Source: Trichoplax sp. H2 (lineage: Eukaryota > Placozoa > Uniplacotomia > Trichoplacea). Taken from it: a stretch of DNA of 64,000 nt. Below, one piece after another: positions 40,218-54,900 of the stretch. The position numbers were made by a program, and so were the translations under genes. The stretch spans positions 682,001 through 746,000 of the forward strand of contig NOWV01000018.1 of NCBI GenBank assembly GCA_003344405.1, given 5' to 3'. The notes below the pieces were generated by a model, which worked only from the letters and a program-made list of their open reading frames with translations, made no database searches and was not told the origin of the DNA. The number at the start of each line of letters is the position of its first letter. Position 1 is the stretch's first letter.

Positions 40218-43200
40218 ATGGCTTTCAATAAACATTTTATAAGAACTTATGGTGCTAAAGGGAAGAGAACGATTAGTGTAACACCTTTCTCTCCAATTTT
40301 AAATGCAAGACAAGCCGTTAGCCGATCACGATCCGATTTCTCTTCCAAATCGTCATCGAGCTACGAGTAAGTAGAATAAGATCGACAATGGCTTGATTTA
40401 CGTATGATATTCAATCGATCGATTGACAATTGCGAGCAACGTGGTAGTCAGTAAACCATTTTTCCTGCTGAGAATTCATCATCATTGAGTGCAAAGTTTG
40501 TATATGAAATACAACCTTCTTGATATGGTATCATAACGCTATAAGAGATATTCTACTTTGGATTACAGTAGCTGTTATACTGCATATTGGAGTACTTTAC
40601 CCATAATTTTGCCATGCTTAATGCAGATGATCGTCGATTTTGCTAGGTGTTTAGTGCTGTGTACCGTATGTGCATTGCTAGGCAAAAACTAGATCTGTCC
40701 TATAAACCGATATTCAGTTATGAGGTGCTCGTTAAAAAGCTAATTTTGGCTCAATTAAACTGTATTATCCAGTTGGTATGGTGATTTTATGGATTCTGAG
40801 GAGATTTACTGTCACTACATATCTATAATGCTTGAAAAAAAGATAAAAGTTAGAAGCTACTTGTATTTACACTAGCGTTATAAAAATGGTAGTAATATTG
40901 CTTTTACTCAATAAGAGTAGCTTGCACCTCCTTTACTGTTTTCTATATCCTACCCTGATATCTTTAGCAGCAACCGTCCGTTAAACTCTTCTATTGATCT
41001 TGGATCGGAGCCAGATCTGAAAAAAAGTGGTGTTTCGGTAAGACAGCTTAAAATTGGAGATTACGATAATTGTTGATTTACCAAGATTGCATCACCTGTA
41101 ACTTACGACCTATTTTGCAATATATTGTAGTCAATTACTGGCAGCTAATTCATATAACGTTAGCATGATATATAACGTCTTACTTACTTGCATAAATATA
41201 ATGTTAGACCTGGATAACTAGGCAATCGTATCATATCTTCCCAACCTTATTACGTTGTTATAATAGCTATAATTGAGGAAATGCGCGGCTTGAAATAACG
41301 AGCTGCTATCACTCCGCATTTCTGCACCTTTTCACTGTATTATTTTGAAATAATTGCAAAGCCTGGAATAGTCTAGCTTAAATTATCTAACTATTATTGC
41401 TCCACATCTCTACAACTCTTCACTTTATTGTATTGAAATAATACTGTAGCTAAACTTGGTAAATAGCCTAGCTTAGAACAATTGATAGTTTTATTCCGCA
41501 TCTCATCACTTTATTATGTTAAAATCATACTGTAGGAAAATTAGGAAATAGCCTAGCTTCAAATAATATAAGTTATCACCCCTTTTTTCACGTCCATTAC
41601 TCATGCTGTATATTGTATTTGCACGCAGGCTGATATTACGTTCGATCATGGAGGCAATTCAACTTGCAATCTTTTCAAGATGTCATCACCTATTGTGCAG
41701 GAAGGAAAGCAAGCAAATTTATCTAGGAGTATCTACGATGAGTCGAATAATGGCGATAGGACACCTTCAGTAACACTTGATCCTGACATACACAATTCCA
41801 GTATCTTCGAAGGCAGTCTCTCAACAAATGACGTTAGCCAAACTTCTATACTGCGTAAACGTTCATTTGCAGTAAGTACTCTATTAATTAAAGAGACGTG
41901 AATGAAGATTCTATGATAATACTCTTCTAGTTGTGCAACTATGTTGGTTAAAATTTTTTACCAGTTACTCATTAACCATACCGGTCTAGTTATTCCACGA
42001 TAAAACCACTTATTAATTAATATTAATGACATCTTCCTATTCTACTTTTTCTAGGAAAGTTTACTACCTTTAACAAATAGAGAATCGAATCTTGATTTGC
42101 CTGATATATATCATAAAGTACTAGAAGAATGCAATCAAACGGAAGCTATAACGCTGGAACAGTATCTTGTTAATAAGTACTGTATTACCACATAGATGCA
42201 ATTAATACTCAATCAGTCAATACCTTGTTTCATGCCCGCATAATGACTGTACTGAAAATCTTAATTATGATACACTTCCAATATGCGTAGTCATTTAAAA
42301 TTTGATAAACACAATAACTAAAGGAATCAATAAATTATTCTAGAGCATTTGTAAAACTTGGTGAAGGCACCTTTGCCGAAGTATTTCGATGTAGTAATAC
42401 AGAAGGAAAGGAATCCATCATAAAGGTATTTAAGAGTATTAGCAATGTACGTACCATCATATAAATAGATAAAGATCAAAATCAGTGTTATGCGTATTAA
42501 CTTAAGAATTACTAGCACAATGGCTAAAGTATTATTTTATTTTTCAAGTAATTTCATCTCTTGTATTAGATATGTGCGCTATTTAGCTTATTCACAAAGT
42601 AGATGCCCATTATTAATGGATAGCCATTTTATCTTTATCTGTATAGGTTTTATTTAATTTATTACATACTAATCCTCATTTTAGATTATGCCTGTAGAGG
42701 GAAAGGAGTTAATTAACGAAGAAGAACAAAAAAAATTTGAAGATATCTTGGCGGAAATAGTCATCGCGCGGTAAATTCTACTGCCATATGCTAATGTTTT
42801 GTTGATTATTGGTAATCTAGTAACGACTATATATTTTCTCAATCTATCTATTTGGCAGGGAATTAAGCTCATTAAGGCACAAGGTTAGATGCCAGGCAGC
42901 CATGAGTTACTATTTGACTTTTCATCTAAACTGAGATTTGTATAATTCTTGCATAGGATATTACAGGCAGGAATCAAACGAATAATTTCATTGAGTTGCT
43001 TAGGTAACAACTACTTTAAATCAGAGATGATCTTACTTATTTATTACAGTCTTACCAATACTGTTGTATAATTACATAGTTTACGAGTATAATATCGCCA
43101 ACTCTTTTATTTAAAGTGTTGCCTGTTGCCGCGGTCGCTACCCTCAGAAGTTACTTTTGGCATGGAAAGAATGGGATAAAAAATATAAATCAGAAAATGA

Positions 43201-44391
43201 TTGTCCCGGTAATAACATGCAGTAGAACCAATAAGTAATTCACGTGCACATCATATAGAGACTGCAGAAAAATATACTCATTACTAAACGTTGTTGTTGT
43301 ATTATTCTTTAGACATATTTAATAAGGATCAGTACTATATTGTAATGGAATTCCCGTTTGGTGGTGTCGATTTGGAACATTTCCCAGTAATCATATGTCT
43401 ATATTTCCACAATAGTAAACTATTTAAGCGATACAAAATCAATATTAAAACCACATGACATATCGCTATTCTAATTTCTTGCATAGATCAAAAGTACAAA
43501 GCAAGCTGAAAGTATTATCCAACAAATTACTTTTGCTTTGGCCGCTGCAGAAGAGGTATTAATTAGTTAAGAGTTGAGCCTAAAGTAACTTATTAAGCGT
43601 CTTGTATTAACTCATTTGATTATACACGGCTAGTCATCTTTTTTATAATACGGCATCTACTATGTAATCTTCGCTGAAGGCATTGTTGTTCGAACATCGA
43701 GATTTACATTGGAGCAACGTATTGATTCAAGAAACAGAAATGGAAACCTGTGCTTGTGTGATCAATGATCACAAATACGAAATACCAACGAATAACGTCT
43801 ACGTCAGTATAATTGATTTTACGTTGTCAAGACTAGAACAAGGTGATATAGCCAACGATACATTTTGTTATCCTCTCATTTAAACATTAAGTCTTTCGAT
43901 AATTTTAAAATAATGTTACTTAGCAAATATCATTGAAATCTAATATTTTAAATTCGACTCCCATCAGATGGTTGTATTTCGTTCTTTAATTTATCGGAGG
44001 ATGATGAATTATTTAAAGGTGAAGGGGACTATCAGTTTAAAATCTATCGTATGATGAGAGAAAAGAACGAGTAAGTATTATCATTCCAAAATAAATACGG
44101 TAGTAGCGGTTTGACGAACATAAATAGTAGGTTATCCAGAGGTTGGATATAACCATCTTTGCTTTGCTCGGAAATTGAAGAAATAATTTAATCATGTATA
44201 GGAACGAATGGAAAAGCTTTCATGCTAAAACCAATGTCTACTGGCTACACTATCTAACTGATAAGCTAATTAACGAAAAAAAATATCCAAGAGGAAAGAA
44301 AAGGAAAAAATTTTTAAGTCGGTTATATGATAACCTTTTGAAACATGAATCTTCTTACGAAGTGGTGACTGGAGAACTACTTACCACATAA
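40218..44391 (+). CDS. HASPIN: Haspin-type histone H3 Thr3 kinase
   Basis: Haspin phosphorylates histone H3 Thr3 at mitotic centromeres and so recruits the chromosomal passenger complex. Fourteen exons join in frame to 503 residues: 40218-40366, 40971-41037, 41629-41871, 42055-42176, 42344-42425, 42685-42770, 42859-42883, 42957-43003, 43117-43208, 43313-43386, 43487-43555, 43680-43842, 43968-44070 and 44202-44391. The extreme N-terminus reads FIRTYGAKGKR, like vertebrate haspin. Residues 20-190 are Ser/Thr-rich and disordered-looking. The kinase domain runs from about 195 to the end: Gly loop GEGTFAEVF, the Lys of SIIK, the hinge region VMEFPFGGVDLE, catalytic HRDLHWSNVL, and IIDFTLSRLE where most kinases have DFG. 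The C-terminal part (DYQFKIYRMM, WLHYLTDKL) is haspin-specific. The N-terminal region is much shorter than in mammals (about 190 against about 470 residues). Confidence 0.94.
41285..41600. repeat. Tandem array in haspin intron 2, unit about 90 nt, four copies
   Basis: The anchor CCTAGCTT(A/G/C)AAAT is seen near 41288, 41374, 41470 and 41555. Between anchors come ATC(A/T)CTCC(G/A)CAT(C/T)TCT, TTCACTTTATT and AAATAATACTGTAG. Spacing is 85-96 nt. The array occupies the 3' half of the intron (41038-41628). Confidence 0.75.
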
Positions 44392-46689
44392 CGATTATAT
44401 TAATATACCTCGATGAGAACAACCTTTTCAACTATAAAACGAAATCGAAAATGTTCAATTGCTTCACTGTCAAATCAATCTCTGATGTTTTACGCAGTGA
44501 TTCTAGTAATATTTTTGTTGAAGTTTTAGTTTTACTGTGCCTATATAAATGATAAAATCTATGGAATAACTAGAAAGCTGTTGGCGTAACGATCGCTATT
44601 AAAAGTTTTAAAATTGAAATTGCAAGTATATCTCATTTTGAGAAACAAAAATTTTTTCTAATTGGTATTCTTAATCTGTTTAAAAGACTAACGATCTTAT
44701 TTCGTACTGCGATCTATAATAACCAAATCTATCATATCGATTAGTTATGGATTGACGTAGCATGGACTCCAAAGATAACGAAGATATTTCTTAAATGTTA
44801 TTATCTGATATTTTTATAACCTGAAAATCTGTAAAATAGGCTACTGCGTCGTTTTATATTAGATTATACCTTCCGTTTTATACGACACAACAATAAATAA
44901 GCAAAGCAATGAATTTCTTTGCTAACGATTTTAACTGCAACGCAACAGTTGTAAGACTTAAATATCTGCAAGAGTCATTTCTATTGCTACCTTCAATTAT
45001 CGATAACAAGATTGTAGTAAATGATCCCATTGAGCAACGCCATCGCTATTAGTATACGTTTATACACCTACTTATATATAATTGGTCTTCCACCAAATTA
45101 CTGTACGTTATTACGTGCAGACAGAGTTAGTAAATTTCAAAATCATTTCCGCCACTCTATTAAATGATTCAATGATAGCAGTAAATCATAAATTTAAATC
45201 ACTTCGTATATGGAGCAACTAGAGTTTCCAAATGATAGCTGGTGCGATCTATAGTTTCAAGATTGTATCGATATACACAATAGTTATTTATATTAGATAA
45301 TTAATCAATACAGAATCAATTATTACATTTATGTAGTTATAATTCCTTAGGATTTTTTTATCGTGATAAAATTAAAACTTTATAGCAGTGTTACACTAAT
45401 TAAATAATGGAACTAGTAAAAAATCTTGTACTTAATTACATTATACGTAACTTCTACATTTACCCAATTTCAATCTCATGACAAAAAATTGCGGTACATT
45501 AGCACTACGCATAATTAAAATCCTACGGATTTTATCCGAGACGTTTAAGTAACTAATACAATAGCAATGAAAAAATTGCCATTTCATGCAGTATAGTGCA
45601 AAGGAAAAAGGAACTCACTCTCTAAATAAACAGACTAGTAAATAAAATTGATAACTGCATAAGTATCTCCGTTAATTGAATCAAGTAAACTTCAGTATGA
45701 CTTACGAAGACATTAAATTTAGGTATGGAGATGAAACTATGTATCAGAGTAGCTGGAATATTAAACAAATTACATAGGTAGCGATTACTTGAGCAAGTCG
45801 AGCCCATAAATGATCACTCTAACAATCTAACTATCCTACATTACACAAACTGTAATTGGCAAATTCGTAGAAATGTTTACCGAGATATAGGCGAAACGAG
45901 CTCGTGTAATTAAAAGTAGTAGTAAACTGCTATAAATAGTCAAAACTTTAACGTTTAAACCATAAAATCAATGCAATTACAGACTGCAGTATAATAAAAT
46001 CTTTTATATTACGAGTAGTTACGAGGGCTTTGTTCGTGTACGAGCGCATCAAATTACTGTCATTAATAAAGAAATAACAACGTCAAATTTCAAGTACCAT
46101 ATTATTCAGTGTATTAAGAGACAGAATGGAATATATATTTCTAGATAGATGTATCTTCATAACCATATCTTTGTTAGATAACTTCGCATCTTTGCAACAG
46201 ATATTCGTATTTAAAAGCAGACAGAGACAGATATAATTACATGAGTAAAAAGCAAGGCCATTAGTCATCCGGGATGCAAATAGAGTACAGAGATCAAGCT
46301 TTTACGTAAAGGCAGAAATATACAACGGCGATCATAGCGAAATATGCTGATGCTATAGAAAATTAAAGGCAGACGATAGCTCCGTTAAAAGCTATACACG
46401 CAAGTTGAATGAAAATAGTCATACATCGACAGATGAATATCGATACTAAGCGCATAAGCTAACAGATGCATGTGGAAACAATGATACAGAAATGCTACCA
46501 AACTATTAATAATGCCTAACGTAACTTTTTTGCTAGGAATTTTATTCACCAGGTACTGATAATTAATATCAAAATATCAATTTTTTCGACTAACGATCAT
46601 GATATAAACTACACTTTACTTGTATGCCAGAGTAGCAGTATATTTTCGTTATGACGGTCGTCTAACGGGTATACACTGATTCCACATTT
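44392..46689. other. Convergent spacer between haspin and importin-beta
   Basis: The spacer is 2.3 kb of AT-rich sequence holding the two 3' UTRs. I see no exon, RNA gene or clear tandem array. Confidence 0.5.
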
Positions 46690-49600
46690 TTATTTTACTT
46701 TATGCAGCTCTTTCAATGCCCATGCACAAACTTGCTTGGTTTTGGTTTCTTTAGATTTTAAACCCTCTTGCAACATGCCTTGTATATTTCCTGTTACCAG
46801 GCTCTGGATCTCATTACTTCCGTACGCATCACATAAGTCGCTGTGTTTTAATAAATTTTTATTTTGTATTAGCCACAACAGCGGCAAAACTATATATACG
46901 TAAATGTGTGTGGTGTAAATACATACCCTATTAAACCAGCGCTTGTAGAAATAGTCCCATCAGAATGATCCTCATCAATAGCTATGCTATCAATAAATTG
47001 CATAATACGTGGCACTTCTGATCGTAGAATGTTTATATCGACTGACCATTGAAAAATCGAAATACTTGGTATCAGTATTGAAAAAGCTGTCTGATGCATT
47101 TTATAGTTTACATACCATTTGGATTATCACCGCTGCCTTTCAAACCCTGTGCTATGCCCGTATAAGTTTCTAAGCAAGATTCTCTCAATAAATTTAGATA
47201 ATCAATCAGATCAAAATCCTCCTATTAGATAAGAAAATCAACATATATTAAAAAATGCAGTAAGATAATAACATAAAATTAGTAATACAATCGATTGATG
47301 TACCACTTTTACCTTTTTAACTTCTGTTTGACTAGCTTGATGGAGAATACCAAATACTATTTCTAAATATACTTTAAAGTTTCCTTCAATAGCCATTGCA
47401 ATATCTCCAATTGTTGAAAATATGTGAGGTTTAACAGATCGATCCAGTGAAGCATCCTATAATTAAATAACCCAACGGTTTCATATACACTGTATCGTAA
47501 ATAAACTATTAATAATATTAACATGACCGTAACATTAACTTACCCCTAAATTTTTAATAAGAATAGACATGATTTCATCAGCGTGTGGTACAAAATTGTG
47601 GCCAAAAGCTCGACATAAATCGCTAACTATTCCGACTGCAGCCAAACATACCTTTAATATTTACAAAATAAAAATGAAGACATACCTACAAAGGTGCAGA
47701 TTTTACATGAATTTGATGCTATGAACAAGGACTTACTTGATGCTCCATAACATTCTTTAGTCCCATAAGAAGAAAAGGTTTGAACGAATCCATATATATC
47801 ATGAAATTAATTCCCGTAACTAATTTAATAAAGTATTAATAAAACCAAGACATTAATTACAATTCGTACGTGTACATTGTTAGAAGCTGATTATGTCGTA
47901 AGTAATTCTTGGGTTAATGTGATAATTAATTGTTAAACCTTCAACGAGAGTCCCAACAGTCATTAAAGCATCTTCCTGTATAGTACCAGTTCTACCCGTC
48001 GACGAATTGAACATTAATAACAAAATCTTCATAATGGAATCACACCACTGCGAAACATCACTTGGTTGAATCCTTCGCAATACGCTCTAAAAATAAAAGA
48101 ATTAAATGTTAGTTGTGTAGAATGTTTAAAAATTGAACGCCATCGCATTATATTTTTATGATAAAATCGTATTCTTACCTGAAGTGTAGCGCATAATAAA
48201 CATTGCAAGTCAACAAACTGAGATCTGTCAGCACTCTGCACAGTACCCTATAACGAAGAAATAGCACTTTTACGTTCTACGCATATGAGCATCGATTTTT
48301 AATGAAGTAACGGATTACAATACTTACTTCCATACTTAATACAGCCTGCAGCCTCTGCATAATCTCGTTGGCGACTAACTGGATAGTAGGATAACAATCC
48401 TAGATAACATTCATATCATATTGAATTTATCTAACTTCAGATTCTACTGAACAGGTTTCTTAAGCAACTAAAAAGCTATTACTAACGATCAATGTTTACT
48501 TAAAAACCCCGAATCTATAATACCTTAGCACTATTTTTTATCAATTCCATAAGAGATTCGTATGCTGCACTTCTCAAGTTAGAGCTATTTGCTTCTTGCC
48601 TAATAACGTTAGAAATAATGGATACATATTCATAACAAAATAGCTATACTATCAAAATATTTTTAATTAGTTAAAAATACTTATGGCGTAGGCGAGATTA
48701 CCTGGTCGTAGTTTTCAATAAATGATCAACTATAGCATTGTAGTAGGGCGATAGGCAATAACTGTCCGGTCGTTCTGAATCCGAACCTTCCTCATTATCA
48801 AAGGCTGCTTCTGCTAACGATGATAGCGCCTTTACGTAATTATAGTATGTTAAAAATTAACAGTTTACCTAGATAATGATCTCGTAAAAACATTTAATTT
48901 AGTAAGACTGTACCCAGCAAACATTTGAGGCTACACGTGGTTCCCCTGCTAATCCTTGCTTGAGAACCCCTATTAGGGATTCTATAACATCCGGATTTAT
49001 CGCAACTTCCGGCAATAATTCGCAAATTCGACCAATTGTCCACGCGACAGAGTCACAAACAATAATGTTATTATCATTTTCCATCAAACCAATTAGCAGT
49101 GGCATAGCCTACCAAATTGTAACGATCACATTTCAATTCGTATCATAATTTTTTTCATTGCTTCATAATAACTGTTGATAGCTACAATCACACACAGTAC
49201 CTGATTCATAACAGGTAAAAGTACAGCTGGATCAGGCCCTTCTAAAATAGAACCTAAATTGTAATAAAATTAATATTTAAATAACGAAACCGGTTTCATT
49301 AACCAAGATAATGATACAGACAACAGACCTAAGGCCATTACGGCGGCGTCTCTGTATTGCCAATCAGAATGTACTATATTCTCTTTAATAAAGGGCAGTA
49401 TATACCCAATAACGTCATTTTCACAACACGACGCAACCAGCATTAAGCAAACTCCAGCAGCCTTACACGGGTTCCAATCATCTTCATCATCAAGTTCAGA
49501 CTGTATGATAACATCGAAGAGTATTTAATGTCTGTAATATGACATAATAGTAGTAATAGTAAAAGACTAATACGGTTAGCGTAGTTTACCTGTTTGGTCA

Positions 49601-51905
49601 ATGTTTGTAGTAATATAGGCACCAAATAACCTAAAGCACCCTTGACGTAATGTTTACTTGTTTGCTCTGGAGGTCTTCCAGCTTCTGCAGCCTTTTATTC
49701 ACAATCGTTAGTGAAATCGATTAGTGAAGATATTCTAACATAATTTTTTTTTAACCGCTCTGCTGTGGACTTACATCGGCAGCCTCAATAGCTAAATCAA
49801 CCTCTTCGTCACAAATGCTTGACCAAAATTCAATACCTTGTAAAGCAACCGCATCTTGATGAGAAGTCATAGCATCTATCGTAATCTAAATGATAGAATA
49901 AAGTATTTCGAAATGAGTAGATGACAAGGACGATTAATATTTAGAAGCAAGTAATATAATAACAATCATTTACCGCAAATAACGCTGGTCCCATGTAATG
50001 TTCCATATACTGGTAATATAATGTGACAATCCTGACTAGGTTTTGAAGGGCAGCAACACGGATCTATGATTGTATAATAATCATATTTCATTTTCTACTC
50101 ATTTCCTGGGAATTAGAATCAAGGCAATGAATAAATGACCAGAGTTTCTCATACCTGCTCATCAGGGCTTTGCGTTGCTTCGCATAGAACTTGCATGATA
50201 TAATGTCTCTCACTCTGTATGTGTTAACATAATTGCAAGTTACTCCTTTTCTCAATGCAAATCATACTAATGGTAAAATCCTTCATTGAATATTTACTGT
50301 TTTCTCAAAGTTTGCTTTGGTGAATTCTAAAGAATTTAATAAGGCTTTTGCAGCGGCGAGTCGGACATAATTACTAAAATAATTTAAAATAATAATCGCT
50401 ATGAATGTCTATTATATATATAATAAACCGATTACAAACAGATTCAATTTTTTAGCATTTCATTTTATGGAAGATTCTAGTATCTCGATATCTAACCTGG
50501 GCTCTTCCTTTCGCATTCCTAATATTATCGCCGTTAAAATGTCATTAGATTTTGACGATATAACATCAGGGTCCTACCATTGAAAGTAGTAGAAAATCAT
50601 ACAGGTAAGTTCATTATTAGTCTTTAAAAGTTATAGCAAAATATTAATTTTAGGTTACAAGCGCTATATTAGAAAACAAAAACAAAATTTTGTGCAATTA
50701 TATTTTGCAATAATGAAGATCTTCACCACATCCTTACTTACAGCGATATCGCTACAAATGTAGCCTATAGCCTCTAATGAAGATTCCTTCAACGCTTCTG
50801 TACTATGTTGATTAGTGACGTTTCGAACTAATGTGGGTATAACCTCAGGCCAAACATTAAATGGCAATTCGACGCAAGCAATGCTAGCAACACACTAGAA
50901 TTTTAAGATGAGTTCAAAGATAGTTACTAGTTAAACAATTAGTTAATATCATTGTAATGATTCATTTACGGCTTCTATTGCATCATTTCAACAATATCGT
51001 TAGATACGAGGAAAAATCTATAATAACTACAATAGAAGGTCACTATTTAGTTTAACGTATATCAGACTGTGAGAGCTGCCTAAACCTATTCTACAATCAT
51101 AATTATATTTTTTGCCCGTTTGCCTATAGAAGAAATACAGCTAACCTGAGCGGCAGATGAAGGTCGTGAAGGTTCAGTTCCCAAGGTTTGTAAAACCTGA
51201 ATTAAAATGAAGATGTTAAAATTAGCTACGGCTACAGCCAAAAAATTGCACTCTACTTCTGCAGTATTAATGATACAATTCTCCTATCCATAAAGCATCT
51301 TGCGGTATCGCTAAATCTTACAGTAATTCTAAATTATGCGATTTAAATACTAGTAAAATCTCACCAAGTTTTTAATATGGTAGCGAACATCATTACTAAA
51401 TGTTTTCCATCTTTCTTGATACTGTAACTTGATAGCGGGGTCTTTAGATGTAAAAGAATTTTTTAAATTGATTCCAGCAGCCATTCGAACGACCTGAGAT
51501 TTATCGGTATTGGCCAATATATTGACCAAGGCCACCAAGAATTCCGGCTGTGTACATGGTAATGAAAGATAAATTTTAAGATTAGTTACGTTATTAATCT
51601 TGTTTACGAATATAATGTAGTACCAAAATCTCCTCCGAATAATTAATTTGATAGAAATTATATGACATTTAATGGTAAAATTACAACTTGTATGCAGTAA
51701 GATAAAAACGAAACTGTTATGATACCACTAGCTAATCTATACTTTAAATCTATAAGTCACTGATACATAAAAATTAATATGTAAAACCCTCTGATCTGTC
51801 ATAGTATTCAAAGGGCAAGTATGATAAATGGTTATGCTGCACTTACCAGATTTCTTTCTGCGGCTTGTTCCACATATTTTTGTGCAGCAATTAATTCATT
51901 ATTGT
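46690..51905 (-). CDS. KPNB1: Importin subunit beta-1 (first coding exon not located)
   Basis: Importin-beta carries cargo, often through importin-alpha, across nuclear pores and releases it on RanGTP binding. I place 24 exons, all in frame, from 51905-51847, 51547-51365, 51196-51146, 50894-50742, 50573-50497, 50373-50298, 50214-50155, 50063-49974, 49885-49775, 49691-49590, 49500-49329, 49253-49201, 49108-48914, 48829-48702, 48599-48524, 48399-48328, 48247-48179, 48086-47939, 47819-47737, 47651-47544, 47456-47313, 47221-47116, 47041-46927 to 46840-46690. They encode about 860 residues of an expected 875. The protein is a chain of HEAT repeats. Landmarks: [29 protein letters not shown], the acidic loop [17 protein letters not shown], which in known importin-beta contacts Ran, then [13 protein letters not shown] and [10 protein letters not shown]. 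Only the start (about 14 residues, phase-1 donor) is missing; I could not find a convincing ATG exon upstream. Confidence 0.95.
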
Positions 51906-54900
51906 CTGTTGCAAATTAGAATGAAAGAAATTTGCTACCTTAATATCATGTACTATACTTTGCAAGAAATAGTGCATTATAAACTATCTTTGGTAAGAAT
52001 TAGCATATATCATCCTATAAATTTAAAGATGCATGAATTCCATTAATGTAGTGTTTGCTCGTAATCCCCTAGTACTACTAGATTATGAATACAACTATGC
52101 ATTTCTAGTAGAATTCTCGCATTATGTATAGTACAATAAAATAAATATAAGAAATGATCATTTTAATGGCCACTTTCATCTCGGCTAATTTTAAATATAC
52201 AAATATGTTAAGGTGTCCGTACTAGATTGCAACATTAGTTGTATTATTATAACTATCAACCATAAATCGGTCTACACCACATAAAATAACTGAGTTTCTA
52301 CAGTGTACGATAGACCATTAAACTTATACATTCATTGCTCCTAGGCTGCTTAACCGTACTTTATGTTTGATCCAATCGTAATGCAGACCGTCGAAGTGTT
52401 TGTAATATAATCATAGAGTCAAGTATGCTAGCTAGCCTGCATTGAATCTTACTTACAATTCGTATCTGTATGCTTATTGGTGCATAACAGATTAACATGG
52501 TGGATGTGCACAGTCAACCAACACTCATGTATAAATTTACATCTACTTTGGTTCCATTTCTGTATTGTAAACTCGATCTTATCACTTGGCAAAGCTAGTC
52601 ATTAATTGAAGTGCTGGACTACAAGCTGAATGCAGCATACAACATTGGCAATCGAAAGTAAAGTCGTCGAATTACAAAAGCTTTGATGTCAATCTGAATC
52701 GCAAGATGTCTTAGGAACATTATACGAGTCCATAATAATTTTTAGTCACGACGTGTCATAAAACCTTTGGCTAAAAATCATCATCAGCTTTTAGCAAGGC
52801 TGTTAACAACCTACAGGTCAATTGGAATTCACTCTACGAGTACGTAGAGTAAAAGTAAACGAAGTGGGGAGATGTTCGAAGGATTCAAACACATCCCTAG
52901 CATATACTGTACAGGGATCAAGTTGAATCGACGTACTCAGTATCGATTGTACTGTCCATAAAAATGTTGCCAAAATATACGTGCAGTACTACGACCTCGG
53001 CCAAGAAGATGGGTGCAGCAGCACTATTCTGGTATACTGTAGTATCTTCGTCCATTGGGCTTCATGTGGCTCCAATTCGAATAAAAAGCCTACAGCCTGA
53101 CTGTGCAATTATGAAACTAGCATCTACTGTACTATACATTGTAAAATGTAGTGCACAGTACTTTACAATACTGTAGTAAACTCGACTGGCCGTACAGTAC
53201 AATCTGTGTACAGTCAATTTTTCTTCATTTTGCCGTATTGTATAGTGAACAATACAACATGCAGTACTGAATCCGTACTGTAAAGTTTCAAAGACCGTAA
53301 AAGTAGGCCTCCCGCCAAAGCAAAAAAAAAGGTGAAGAGCAACGTGCTATCAGACTTTTACTTTCAATAAATGTACCAAAAAAATTCGACCGATGGCATA
53401 ATAGAACTAGGAGATATTAATTACTAATTGAAGATCAGTAATTTAGCATCACGAGCAGTAAATTTTACATCAATCTATCTGTTATCACATGAAATCATAG
53501 CAAAAAGTAATAACGGCAGTCAGACTAGACGATACAGCGTAAGGATGAGACATGACAGTAGCCTAATCATTACAGTACAGTCCCTAGTACACAGTTTGCT
53601 GGCACTCACTGGTCGCTGCCAAGCGATGTTGCTAAATGAATTAGTATTCTAGATTATCGGTGAATGCAGACATTTTAGTTTATGATATATTCCACCACTA
53701 TCATTCAGCAGTCAATAGTTCACAGCAAGATTTAAGAAATCATTTCTTTATCAAATACTGCTGCCTAACTACATTGCTGTCGTGGTAGATGAAAGTAGCT
53801 CGCTCAATGCATTACTACATACTGTACAACGTCTAGCAAATGCATTGTATTGTATTGTATGTATACGTCCAGCACTACTACTCATATCTACCTACATTAA
53901 ATCTTTTATCGTTGAATTTTCATAACCCGTGGAATAGTGCTACTATCCATGTATTGTACATTAAAATGATCTACAGTTAAAAATTACACTCTATCAAATC
54001 AAGTTATTCTAAGCAGGAACATGGGCAAATAGAATAAGCATAGGAATAAGGGTACCATCTCAAACAAATAGCAATTCAGAAACTGCTAATTTACTGCTGC
54101 TGGTAACGAGCGATCTTCGCCCATTCATGCATTAATTCTTGGTGAAGTAAAAGTGCAAAAAAGCAATATTCATGCACGTCAGGCTACGACATTAGGCTAT
54201 CATAGGGATTGCTTTAAAAATAATAGGAAACTGCGCAACGAACACAACGTGTCCATTGGTCTGTAGATTATTGTGCGAGTATAGCATCAAGAACCAAACA
54301 GTGTGCAGGTTTGAGGCTAATCCATTGGTACGAAATTCAAAATGCAGTTGAAATCTGGCTGTAGACACTACCGTCCTGGGCATGATTGCGATTGGAGTGG
54401 AATAATGCGTATAATATTGAAATTGCAAGTTTTTATGAATGCCTTCCATGGTCGCTGAGAACGGTATCTTACAGTATCGTTCCATCAGAGTTGGTGGATA
54501 GTAGAAGCTGACACAATAAAAAAACCAACTATTGGCAGTGACGAATTGACTACAGTAAAGTAGGCATGAGCACTTTCAGAGAATAACATGTTTGAAAATT
54601 CTACTGTATTCTAGTGCACTTGGCTGACACATGGTCCATGAAATTAAAATAAAACAGATACATTGACATTATGTAGTAAAATAGGAGAAGATATTTCTTG
54701 ACAAGATCGAACAAGGCTAAATGCAAGGATGATTCAAGTGCAACAGCAACACTGACTGAACAGTGTATCAATACAAGATGACATTGGTTGAATTTTTTTT
54801 TTTACCGTTGGAGACCGTAGCTTGTAGAACTTTTTCCAAATCCATTATGTGTTAATTTATTGTTACTGGCTCTAACTTGTACAGAGATTGAATGCCTAAT

